Positions 1-5,505 of a DNA stretch of 5,505 bases are shown piece by piece. Within the stretch, counting starts at the first letter, position 1. Every line of letters begins with the position of its first letter. Source of the DNA: Holophagaceae bacterium (GTDB taxonomy: Bacteria; Acidobacteriota; Holophagae; Holophagales; Holophagaceae); NCBI GenBank assembly GCA_025353305.1, contig JANXQX010000077.1, positions 1 to 5,505 of the forward strand, given 5' to 3'. The position numbers and the translations under genes were made by a program. The notes beneath the pieces were generated by a model. It worked only from the letters and a program-made list of their open reading frames with translations, was not told the DNA's origin and ran no database searches.

Positions 1-2
1 CC

Positions 3-125
3 GCCTATACCCGCAACACCCTGCGGTTCAGCCAAGCCGAGAAGGCTACGCTGACCCTCTACCCGACCCCCAGCCCCATCCAGCAAAAGGCCTTCGACCT
101 TCTGGGCCTCAATCCCGCCCTGTAG
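3..125 (+). CDS. C-terminal end of a probable transposase (5' part outside window)
   Basis: An open frame enters from the left edge and stops at TAG 123-125, giving 40 visible residues. The tail reads YTRNTLRF, then a short charged stretch, then TLYPTPSPIQQKAFDLLGL and a stop four residues later. A closing segment of the form 'TPxPxQQxAFxLLG' is what I associate with the C-termini of DDE transposases of the IS1634/IS4 type. This is recalled family knowledge, not a search result. No catalytic residues lie in the visible part, so neither the family nor intactness can be judged. Its GC is clearly higher than that of the nearest minus-strand gene, and it is convergent with that gene. It could instead be the tail of another high-GC host gene. 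Confidence 0.5.
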   Translation, partial: AYTRNTLRFSQAEKATLTLYPTPSPIQQKAFDLLGLNPAL

Positions 126-330
126 TCAGAATCCAAGCACCTCTATTCCGCGCAGAACCAAGCTGGGTGTGGAATTTCTCGCTGGATGAATATGGAACTT
201 CAGTCCGGGGTCGCGCCAGGAAAGGCGCCTGGCACGCTCCCGGATCGCGGGGTGTCCGTGGATCATTCCGACCCATCCGAGCTTTCAAAGATCGCAGAGA
301 TTCAGCGGATCGCTTGCGCCCGGCCATGAG

Positions 331-348
331 CCCCCGCGAGGACGGGGG
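331..348. repeat. Short GC-only inverted repeat
   Basis: CCCCCG at 331-336 pairs with CGGGGG at 343-348 around a six-base loop, followed by more G's. There is no T-run on either side, so it is not an intrinsic terminator by itself. It lies just beyond the candidate operon terminator in the convergent intergenic region and may simply reflect high GC. Confidence 0.3.
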
Positions 349-379
349 GGGACTCACGACCGGGACAGACGGCAGGGAG

Positions 380-409
380 AAAAAATTGATAAAGGGGCCG
401 AGGCCCCTT
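380..409 (-). terminator. Probable intrinsic terminator of the four-gene operon
   Basis: On the minus strand, bases 409-402 (AAGGGGCC) pair perfectly with 399-392 (GGCCCCTT), an 8-bp GC-rich stem around a two-base centre, or 7 bp with a TCGG-type tetraloop. Six spacer bases follow (391-386), then six T residues (385-380). The stem sits about 85 bases downstream of the B' stop codon, where an operon terminator would be expected. The gap between stem and T-run makes it weaker than a textbook case. Read on the plus strand the hairpin is not followed by T's, so it is directional. Confidence 0.6.
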
Positions 410-492
410 CCTGGAACTGCCGAAAAGCAGGGGAGGTCTTCTTCCGAACACCGACAGAGGGTGCCTGGATTATTGAGCCACTTCGCCAAAGA

Positions 493-1284
493 TCAATTCG
501 AAAGTATCTGACTCTTAACCTGAGGTAGCCCCCGGAATGGGTAGACTTTTCGGATAGTTTTTAGCCCAGCAGAAACGAGAACTTCTATCACTGGATCTGG
601 ATTCTCTTTAAGTTTTTCCATATTATCCGGTGTTAATTGCCAAGTAATCGAATCATCCCCCATTACTGGCTTGGGATCCGTCCAAGTCTTTCCCCCATCC
701 CAACTCCAGCGTAGGCTGCATGATGGCATAGGATTGAATCCAAGAGTATTCACCTTGTCTTTTTCTTCTTTGACGACATGCCGTCCATGATCGTGAAACC
801 CAAGCTTATTCCCGTCCACAATGGCAAGCTCGAAGGCCTCCATGTTCTTCTTCTTAGACGACCCATCCTTGTATTCACCGACAAGTTTTCCTGTCGAATC
901 ATAAACACGAAATCCCGTCCCATCTTCATCGGTAGGTATAATTGCACCAGAATTAGTCCTCCAAGGAGTTTGGGCTGGCACACTTATTGTGCGGCCAGAA
1001 CGAGTAAAGTATTCAAGGATCAGATTGCTTTCATACTCGTTTTGAGCAACAGGACTAATCAGACCTGTGCTCTGAAGGGATACTTCAGAAGTGCTAAGGT
1101 CAATTTTAAAGTAGATTATTTTCCATAACTTACCCTCACTGAATTGAGCTTTTGCCATTTCCTTGTCTGGATGAACAATGCCCTTGAAATTCAACTTTGG
1201 CACTTGGGCTGAAACAACAATTGAAGCGAATAGGCCGATTAATATTTTGAATATGTATTTTTTGTTCATTCGGAGCTTTGCCAT
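493..1284 (-). CDS. Sec-exported Asp-box protein, second copy (B'), function unknown
   Basis: This is a 263-residue protein. Residues 1-26 form a clear Sec signal peptide: basic start (KLRMNKKY), hydrophobic core (IFKILIGLFASIVV) and a signal peptidase I site VSA|Q. There is no lipobox cysteine, so it should be released into the periplasm or outside. Residues 194-201 (SWDGGKTW) match the Asp-box SxDxGxTW exactly; this turn motif is known from sialidase-like and other beta-rich secreted proteins. After it come a P-rich stretch and NPDPVIEVLVSAGLKTIRKVY. Gene B shares that C-terminal layout, so the two look paralogous there, but B' lacks B's Ig-like region. The start at 1284 is chosen because AAGGAAG precedes it at good spacing; Met6 (1269) is possible but has a weaker site. 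It begins 12 nt after the A' stop and is the last gene of the operon. It is AT-rich: 19 G/C in 1081-1140 and 20 in 1201-1260. An inhibitor or partner of the A' protease is only a guess. Confidence 0.85.
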   Translation of the reverse strand: MAKLRMNKKYIFKILIGLFASIVVSAQVPKLNFKGIVHPDKEMAKAQFSEGKLWKIIYFKIDLSTSEVSLQSTGLISPVAQNEYESNLILEYFTRSGRTISVPAQTPWRTNSGAIIPTDEDGTGFRVYDSTGKLVGEYKDGSSKKKNMEAFELAIVDGNKLGFHDHGRHVVKEEKDKVNTLGFNPMPSCSLRWSWDGGKTWTDPKPVMGDDSITWQLTPDNMEKLKENPDPVIEVLVSAGLKTIRKVYPFRGLPQVKSQILSN

Positions 1285-1289
1285 TTTAT

Positions 1290-1296
1290 CTTCCTT
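1290..1296 (-). promoter_or_regulatory. Ribosome binding site of B'
   Basis: AAGGAAG on the minus strand directly follows the TAA stop of A' and lies five bases before the ATG at 1284. It fixes the B' start and suggests that B' translation is coupled to termination of A'. Confidence 0.7.
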
Positions 1297-2916
1297 TTAG
1301 TTTGTATTTTTATTGTATTGGAATAAGGCGTTGAACGTATAGTCAGAAATCCATTTACTCCAACCCTTGCCTTTTACAACATAATCCATCAGGTCCCTAA
1401 CTGTGCCTACCCCGGTTTCATCTGCTGGGTTGAAATATTGGAATCCCCAAATCGGGTATTGTTCTGAATTTGAATTTAATGGTCGATGTAGGTAGTCAGT
1501 ATTTTGTGCTCCACTCACCCAAAAGGGATCCCATTCTTGTACTCCGATCTTGGATTCTGTTTGAAATTGACTCCCATAAATATTAGCTGTTGGCCACGTC
1601 CAGGAAGTTCCATAGGGACCAGAAGTATGACCTAGCCCGTGCGCGTGACCTAGTTCATGGGCAGCATCAATCCCTCTAATATCCAGGACTGAAAAATAAT
1701 GACTAATATCAAGGATATTAAAATTATTAGAATGAGTCAGACCGTCAGGTTTTCCATCTGCCTGTGTAATACCTGGAATCGCTTTAATCACAGTGCACAA
1801 GAATTTCCCACCTTGCTTGGGAAGGAAGGGCTGGTAAGCCAAATTGGCGTTATCGTAGGCGAATTGAGTCAAGTCTTTCCATACTTTATAATCATCCCCA
1901 ACGACAGTTGCAATCAAAGGTTTCATAAATTCTTTCCCGACAATTGGCGTATAGCCAGTAGCCGTCTTGGTGCCTAGGTCCCAAACCAAGGAAACATTTT
2001 GGGTATTTAAATCGTAATTAATGCCACCCGTGCCAAGGGGGAACATCTTCTGGAGCGCTGCATCCATCCTTTTCTTGAAGTCTTCCAATTCTGACGATGT
2101 GAATTGGAATTTTTGGACTTGGTTTCCCAATGGAAGGGACGGGTCTGTGTACTGAATGGTAACGGGAACAACAATAATTTGAATTGGGTTGGGCTGATCC
2201 TTCCAGACCACCCCATCACTCGTCTGAGACCACCCCTTCACCGGGATGAGCCCCTCAAGCTTTCCCTCAGGATCCAGGAGGCTCACTTTCACCTTTGCAT
2301 TCAGGATCGTTGAAGCTGAGGGAATTACCACCTTGAAACCAAGGCGATGCATGCCCTTCGGGTAGGGGAATTCACTCCCATCCCATACAAGGGGGATGTT
2401 GTCCTGGAGATCCCTAAAAGTTATGTTGTCCGGAAGCAGGGCCTCCACCTTTACATGAAGTTTGGACAACCAGTCTTTCGAAACACTGCGCCCAAAGAAG
2501 AAATTTCCATACAGGAGAGTGTTCCGGTTCAAAATTCGGGGGACATCCTTTCTCCAAGTGAATTTTGCAGCACCGGTAAGTAAGGGGTCATCGTTCGAAT
2601 CGTTGGGAACCCTTTCAACTCCTTGATTCATTCTCATGCTCAAGGTGATCCCTGATAGGGGAGTCACACCCAAGACAGCCTCCTGTGGCCCCCCGGACCC
2701 AGTGAGGGTTTGAGGGGCGATCAGCGACCGGACACTCTTGCTTCCCTTCTCTTGGATCGCCGCCGCAGGCGTTCCCGCTGAAGCCGTGATAATCGGCTTC
2801 CCAGCGACAAATACGCCGCCGTTCTGCATGAGAGCCAGCTTCGGATGATCAAGCCCAAATGCCACCTTGTCCATGACTGAGAAGGTCCCGATGTCGGGGT
2901 CATACGATTCCATCAC
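1297..2916 (-). CDS. Headless metzincin metalloprotease, truncated paralogue of the upstream gene (A')
   Basis: This frame encodes up to 539 residues, starting at GTG 2916 or the adjacent ATG 2913. Residues 3-14 (ESYDPDIGTFSV) are the closing strand of a Kelch motif. Residues 25-45 form a degenerate blade (GGVFVAGKP), followed by a linker ending in KSVRSLIA. This matches gene A closely, but all of A's Kelch sequence further upstream is gone. MNQGVER (96-102) and VPRILNRNTLLYG (125-137) fit a beta-sandwich segment often seen before secreted bacterial metalloproteases. The zinc site HELGHAHGLGH is at 420-430 (bases 1659-1627): three His ligands and a catalytic Glu, the metzincin consensus. The Met-turn is RDLMDY (Met510), followed by WISDYTF. 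There are about 80 residues between the third His and the Met, against 51 in A, and A's cysteine pair is absent. There is no signal peptide and no visible Shine-Dalgarno. It starts 15 nt after the stop of B in the same frame. The catalytic core is intact and the frame is open, so it is not an obvious pseudogene, but how it is translated or exported is unclear. Confidence 0.8.
   Translation of the reverse strand: MMESYDPDIGTFSVMDKVAFGLDHPKLALMQNGGVFVAGKPIITASAGTPAAAIQEKGSKSVRSLIAPQTLTGSGGPQEAVLGVTPLSGITLSMRMNQGVERVPNDSNDDPLLTGAAKFTWRKDVPRILNRNTLLYGNFFFGRSVSKDWLSKLHVKVEALLPDNITFRDLQDNIPLVWDGSEFPYPKGMHRLGFKVVIPSASTILNAKVKVSLLDPEGKLEGLIPVKGWSQTSDGVVWKDQPNPIQIIVVPVTIQYTDPSLPLGNQVQKFQFTSSELEDFKKRMDAALQKMFPLGTGGINYDLNTQNVSLVWDLGTKTATGYTPIVGKEFMKPLIATVVGDDYKVWKDLTQFAYDNANLAYQPFLPKQGGKFLCTVIKAIPGITQADGKPDGLTHSNNFNILDISHYFSVLDIRGIDAAHELGHAHGLGHTSGPYGTSWTWPTANIYGSQFQTESKIGVQEWDPFWVSGAQNTDYLHRPLNSNSEQYPIWGFQYFNPADETGVGTVRDLMDYVVKGKGWSKWISDYTFNALFQYNKNTN
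2764..2904 (-). repeat. Kelch-end/linker repeat, copy in A'
   Basis: These 47 codons, from YDPDIGTFSV to the ITASAGTPAA segment, align without gaps to 5388-5248 in gene A. By hand count, 41 of 47 residues are identical while about 100 of 141 bases match: 12 codons are identical, 29 differ silently and 6 change the residue. Weaker similarity continues into KSVRS. The upstream limit of the repeat coincides with the start of A', so this marks the left edge of the duplicated module. Confidence 0.85.
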
Positions 2917-2931
2917 ATTCTGGGGAGGGGT

Positions 2932-3918
2932 TCACTTTGCAGACTTATCCGTTGGAAAAGTCGCTGTGGTTTTTTTAAGGATTTCTTTTAGGCTGTATGT
3001 TCGAGTTTTCCGATTGAAACCTTTAGTTATTTCAAATTGAATGAGTGGATTTGGGTTCTCCAGGAGACCCCCCATGGGGAGACGAAACTGGCGCCAATTG
3101 GAAGGGAGATTTACCCTCCAAGAACCTGGGGTCTGCCATGTTTTTCCATCGTCCCAACTGACATAGACCCCTATTTTTCTTCCATCCGGGTCATTAACTC
3201 CTACCCAGTCCTCGTTGGGGCAGTACTTGAACTGGCCCTCTTCCCCCATTTGGACCAGCTTCCATTCCTGGTCCTTCAGGGTCCCGTCAATTGCCTCGTC
3301 AAGGACGATCTTCGGATTCCCATTCTTTCTAAGACGAAGGCGATTGACCTCACCTAGGTTGTCGTTTTCAATTAGGCTCATCCAACCGGTGTCATGTTCA
3401 AAAGAGCGATCATCATGGACCCAAAAGAAACTGGGTGCTTCAACTGATTTTCCGGATTTGGATGCTAGTTCCAAATCACCTACCGCATCATGTTTATGTC
3501 CCCAATCCATACGCTCGAGAATACCTTTGGGTGTTAAGTGGAAATTAATGAATATGATGCTGGCTTTGCCTTGATCAATTTGCCCGTAGGCCTCCCAAAC
3601 GGGATGAATATTTGAGGGTTGACGGACCTCTACTTCCCATTTATCGACCTGACTGGGCCGTTCTAAGGCAAAACATTGAATATGATAAATCCCTGGTTTT
3701 TCGGGGGCCAGATACCAACCACTGGCGGTGAGAGTGCCTCCATCCGCCTCCACAACAGACCAGTGCACGTTTCGTTTTGGGCCGTCATGCAGGAATTCAA
3801 AAACTGCTTTGCCCGCGGTCGGCATCAATTGCGGGCCATCAATATGGCCATATTGAGCCAAGAGGTGGCTTGATCCTAGACTTAGCCCTAGAACCAGTTT
3901 TTTTATCCGTTTCAACAT
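2932..3918 (-). CDS. Sec-exported protein with Ig-like region and Asp-box (B), function unknown
   Basis: This is a 328-residue protein. The frame is open upstream to a TTG at 3930, but ATG 3918 is preferred because GGAGG (3928-3924) sits just before it. Residues 1-21 are a Sec signal peptide: MLKRIKK, a hydrophobic core, then LLA|QYG. No lipobox cysteine is present. Residues about 45-98 (GGTLTASGWYLAPEKPGIYHI and onward) follow the pattern of bacterial Ig-like repeats, 'G-x-Y-x-A-P-x-x-P-G-x-Y'. The middle (about 100-245) is charged and I do not recognise it. Residues 254-261 (SWDDGKTW) are an exact Asp-box, followed by LLENPNPLIQFEITKGFNRK, which parallels B'. It begins 12 nt after gene A, so it is almost certainly co-transcribed with the Kelch-protease and probably acts with it outside the cytoplasm. 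Inhibitor, immunity protein, chaperone or co-secreted binding protein are all possible. Confidence 0.85.
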   Translation of the reverse strand: MLKRIKKLVLGLSLGSSHLLAQYGHIDGPQLMPTAGKAVFEFLHDGPKRNVHWSVVEADGGTLTASGWYLAPEKPGIYHIQCFALERPSQVDKWEVEVRQPSNIHPVWEAYGQIDQGKASIIFINFHLTPKGILERMDWGHKHDAVGDLELASKSGKSVEAPSFFWVHDDRSFEHDTGWMSLIENDNLGEVNRLRLRKNGNPKIVLDEAIDGTLKDQEWKLVQMGEEGQFKYCPNEDWVGVNDPDGRKIGVYVSWDDGKTWQTPGSWRVNLPSNWRQFRLPMGGLLENPNPLIQFEITKGFNRKTRTYSLKEILKKTTATFPTDKSAK

Positions 3919-3923
3919 GGGTA

Positions 3924-3928
3924 CCTCC
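3924..3928 (-). promoter_or_regulatory. Ribosome binding site deciding the start of B
   Basis: GGAGG on the minus strand lies five bases before ATG 3918. The alternative in-frame TTG at 3930 would place this site inside the coding sequence and has no site of its own, so the ATG is the better start. Confidence 0.8.
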
Positions 3929-3930
3929 AA

Positions 3931-5505
3931 TCAAGGATTTAGAAATTTCCACCACTTCGTGAAATTGAAATCAGACACCCATTCCACCTTGCAGGCACCC
4001 ATGAGATCGCTGGTGGTGGGGTCGATCAAACCCTTGCTGGGGTCCCAGCCGTGGACGCCAATCATGCCGTTATTGTAGGCCTTGGCCTGGGGCCAATCTT
4101 GGTCTCGGTATTGGAGATAGTACGGGTCGTTGGCCGCGAAACAACCTAGCGAATGCTTGGAACCGAAGATGTGCCCCATCTCGTGCACGGAATTGATCCG
4201 CCCCACCGCTTGTCCCCCATATGTGAACTCACCTCCGTCAAGTTCCATGAAAAGTACCGCTGCCTTCTTGTCGGTATCCGTCCGCCCCGCGATGGGAATG
4301 CTGCCAACAGTCACCAAATTCCCAGTCTGATCCCTGATGAAATCCTGCCCTGTGGGGGTGGTGGAAGGGAACATGACCAAAGCCAGCGTTCCAGAAGAAG
4401 CCAGGAATTTATTTTGTTTTAAGGCTTCCTCCAGAAAAACCAAAAAATACTCCTTCTGGACCCAACGTAATGCATTGGTTGAATTGGCAATCAAGGTCTT
4501 CCTATTGAATTGCAATGGAATGGCACCCAACTGGATGTTTACTTCCGATACGGGCAATAGAGGTTTCCAACGAGCCGCCCAGGCATCAGCCATGGGTTGA
4601 GTGACCACCAGCTCTGCGTCTGGGGTGAGGTCGCCCGTGGCATCCTTCGCGTCCTTATCGTTCCAGTACTGAGCGCCATAAACTACCACCGTGATCGGGT
4701 TCGCCGCTTTCACGCCTAGAGCGATGGACCCCTCGCTGGATTCGCCGGTAAAAGTTCGGTTCACGGTGAACAGGCATGAAGCCATGTAATTCAATTGTTG
4801 ACCAACAACCATCTGGCTCTTGGTGAGGACGATCTGCCCCTCGGCGATGGCGAATTCGTCTTTTTGCGGGTCCTTTACAATAAATGTTAATTTTTGATCC
4901 GGAAGATCCCCGCCATTCGTCAACGCAAGTTTCATGGTGATTTCACGCCCCACAAACCCTTTGTCTGCCATCACCTTGTAGGTGAGGAGGGCACCACGCC
5001 CGGCGATGATCGGCACATCCCTGGGTCCAACCTTATTGCTTGTCGATCTCCACTGCACGGAGCCCTGCTTTGTGGGGTCCAGGAACCGTTCAACGCCTTG
5101 GTTGATCGTCATAAAATCGACCATGAGCACGGGTCCCTTCTGGTAACCGAAGGCCGCCTGGTCCGATAGCTGACCGAGGCTCCCCGCGAACGTTGGTGCA
5201 GCGATCACCGACCGAACACTCTTCTTGCCGGGGGCCATCAGCCCTGTAGCCGGTGTCCCAGCCGAGGCTGTGATGATCGGTTTCCCAGCCACGAACACTC
5301 CCCCGTCCTTCATAAGGGCCAGTGTGGGCCGGTCGAGCCCGAAGGCTACTTTATCCTTGACGCTGAAGGTCCCTGCATCTGGGTCGTAGAGTTCTGTCTC
5401 GGTCGGGTAGTTCCAGGTGGTGCCCGTGCTGTCGCCCGTCACGCTGGTGAATCCGCCCACGACCATCACCTGCCCAGTTGGGAGAAGTATGGCCGCATGG
5501 CCAGC
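3931..5505 (-). CDS. Kelch-repeat secreted metzincin metalloprotease (A), 5' end outside window
   Basis: The frame is open to the window edge, so the 524 visible residues are only the C-terminal part; an internal GTG at 5469 is not the true start. Residues 1-49 are a good Kelch motif (GHAAILLPTGQVMVVGG, then ETELYDPDAGTFSV). A degenerate blade follows (LALMKDGGVFVAGKP, about 63-77), so the missing N-terminus probably holds more of a beta-propeller and a signal peptide. INQGVER (134-140) and VPIIAGRGALLTY (164-176) fit the beta-sandwich segment that often precedes secreted bacterial proteases. The zinc site HEMGHIFGSKH is at 441-451 (bases 4185-4153), matching the metzincin HExxHxxGxxH. IGVHGWDP and the Met-turn SDLMGAC (Met502) follow, then EWVSDFNF. 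The Cys just after the third His (HSLGC) and the Cys after the Met-turn could form a disulfide, suiting an exported enzyme. I recall this 'IGVxG...DLMxYC...WxSDYTY' ending from bacterial secreted zinc proteases, but cannot name the MEROPS family. It is the first visible gene of the operon; the promoter is outside the window. Confidence 0.85.
   Translation of the reverse strand, partial: AGHAAILLPTGQVMVVGGFTSVTGDSTGTTWNYPTETELYDPDAGTFSVKDKVAFGLDRPTLALMKDGGVFVAGKPIITASAGTPATGLMAPGKKSVRSVIAAPTFAGSLGQLSDQAAFGYQKGPVLMVDFMTINQGVERFLDPTKQGSVQWRSTSNKVGPRDVPIIAGRGALLTYKVMADKGFVGREITMKLALTNGGDLPDQKLTFIVKDPQKDEFAIAEGQIVLTKSQMVVGQQLNYMASCLFTVNRTFTGESSEGSIALGVKAANPITVVVYGAQYWNDKDAKDATGDLTPDAELVVTQPMADAWAARWKPLLPVSEVNIQLGAIPLQFNRKTLIANSTNALRWVQKEYFLVFLEEALKQNKFLASSGTLALVMFPSTTPTGQDFIRDQTGNLVTVGSIPIAGRTDTDKKAAVLFMELDGGEFTYGGQAVGRINSVHEMGHIFGSKHSLGCFAANDPYYLQYRDQDWPQAKAYNNGMIGVHGWDPSKGLIDPTTSDLMGACKVEWVSDFNFTKWWKFLNP
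5248..5388 (-). repeat. Kelch-end/linker repeat, copy in A
   Basis: This is the partner of 2904-2764. In gene A the repeat is continuous with a full Kelch motif upstream, whereas in A' it begins the gene. Conserved residues include YDPD, GTFSV, DKVAFGLD, GGVFVAGKPIITASAGTP and, just beyond, KSVRS. The longest exact DNA match I noticed is about nine bases, so the copies are too diverged to be a recent duplication. Confidence 0.85.

Larger units (their letters stand above)
126..492. other. Convergent intergenic region, no supported gene
   Basis: This 367-base stretch lies between the end of the probable transposase on the plus strand and the end of gene B' on the minus strand. Open frames on both strands cross it (plus 167-511, minus 109-489). 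Their translations are arginine/proline-rich, lack any motif I recognise, and overlap the ends of better-supported genes, so I treat them as chance. It contains a candidate terminator (380-409) and two further short inverted repeats: 215-220 with 228-233 (GCCAGG/CCTGGC) and 331-336 with 343-348 (CCCCCG/CGGGGG). If the left-hand gene is a transposase, the right end of its insertion sequence should lie here, but the other end is outside the window and no boundary can be placed. Confidence 0.6.

Noticed and set aside
241..313. Direct repeat CGGATCGC at 241-248 and 306-313
   Set aside because: Only eight bases, two copies and no periodic spacing; expected by chance in GC-rich sequence. No CRISPR-like or iteron array is present anywhere in the window.
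109..489. Minus-strand open frame of about 126 codons in the intergenic region
   Set aside because: Its translation is low-complexity and proline/arginine-rich with no motif. It runs through the candidate terminator and overlaps the end of the plus-strand gene, and no good ribosome binding site supports its start.
167..511. Plus-strand open frame of about 114 codons
   Set aside because: It overlaps the stop region of B' and the hairpins, is Arg/Gly-rich as chance frames in GC-rich DNA tend to be, and has no recognisable domain.
2932..2934. TGA read as selenocysteine or a recoded sense codon joining B to A'
   Set aside because: I see no convincing SECIS-like hairpin downstream, the neighbouring junctions also use plain stops (TGA and TAA), and B ends in a hydrophilic tail typical of a natural C-terminus. 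Kept only as a low-level readthrough possibility.
3930..3930. TTG at 3930 as start of B (332 residues)
   Set aside because: It would include the GGAGG ribosome binding site in the coding sequence; ATG 3918 has that site at proper spacing and gives a better signal peptide.
5469..5469. GTG at 5469 as the real start of A
   Set aside because: The frame continues to the window edge and the residues upstream (AGHAAILLPTGQ) complete a Kelch motif, so the gene begins outside the window.

Overview
The window looks like a bacterial chromosome segment from a Gram-negative-type organism with fairly high but uneven GC. A Kelch-repeat secreted protein, Sec signal peptides and an Asp-box protein would suit an environmental lineage such as Acidobacteriota/Holophagae. 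That placement is a guess from protein style, not a sequence match.

Layout. Bases 3-125 (+) are the last 40 codons of a probable transposase. Bases 126-492 are GC-rich and non-coding as far as I can see; they hold several short inverted repeats and a plausible intrinsic terminator for the minus strand. From 5505 down to 493 the minus strand is one tightly packed run of four genes. In transcription order they are A (3931-5505, running off the window edge), B (2932-3918), A' (1297-2916) and B' (493-1284).

The main point is that these are two diverged copies of one two-gene module. A is the end of a Kelch-propeller protein with a C-terminal metzincin protease (HExxHxxGxxH plus Met-turn). B is a Sec-exported protein with an Ig-like N-terminus and an exact Asp-box (SxDxGxTW). 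A' repeats A from partway through its last well-formed Kelch motif to the protease, but has lost all of the Kelch region upstream of that point, any signal peptide and any visible ribosome binding site. B' repeats the exported Asp-box protein in shorter form. The A/B and A'/B' junctions both leave exactly 12 nt between stop and start.

The linker shared by A and A' is 41/47 identical in protein but only about 71% identical in DNA, with 29 silent codon changes against 6 replacements. The duplication is therefore old, and the protein was kept under selection for much of its history. The protease parts have diverged much further. A full-length carrier-protease gene with its partner, followed by a headless protease with its own partner, resembles the orphan-cassette layout of Rhs/CdiA polymorphic toxins. 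I offer that as a hypothesis only. The roles of B and B' (inhibitor, immunity protein, chaperone or co-secreted factor) cannot be read from the sequence.
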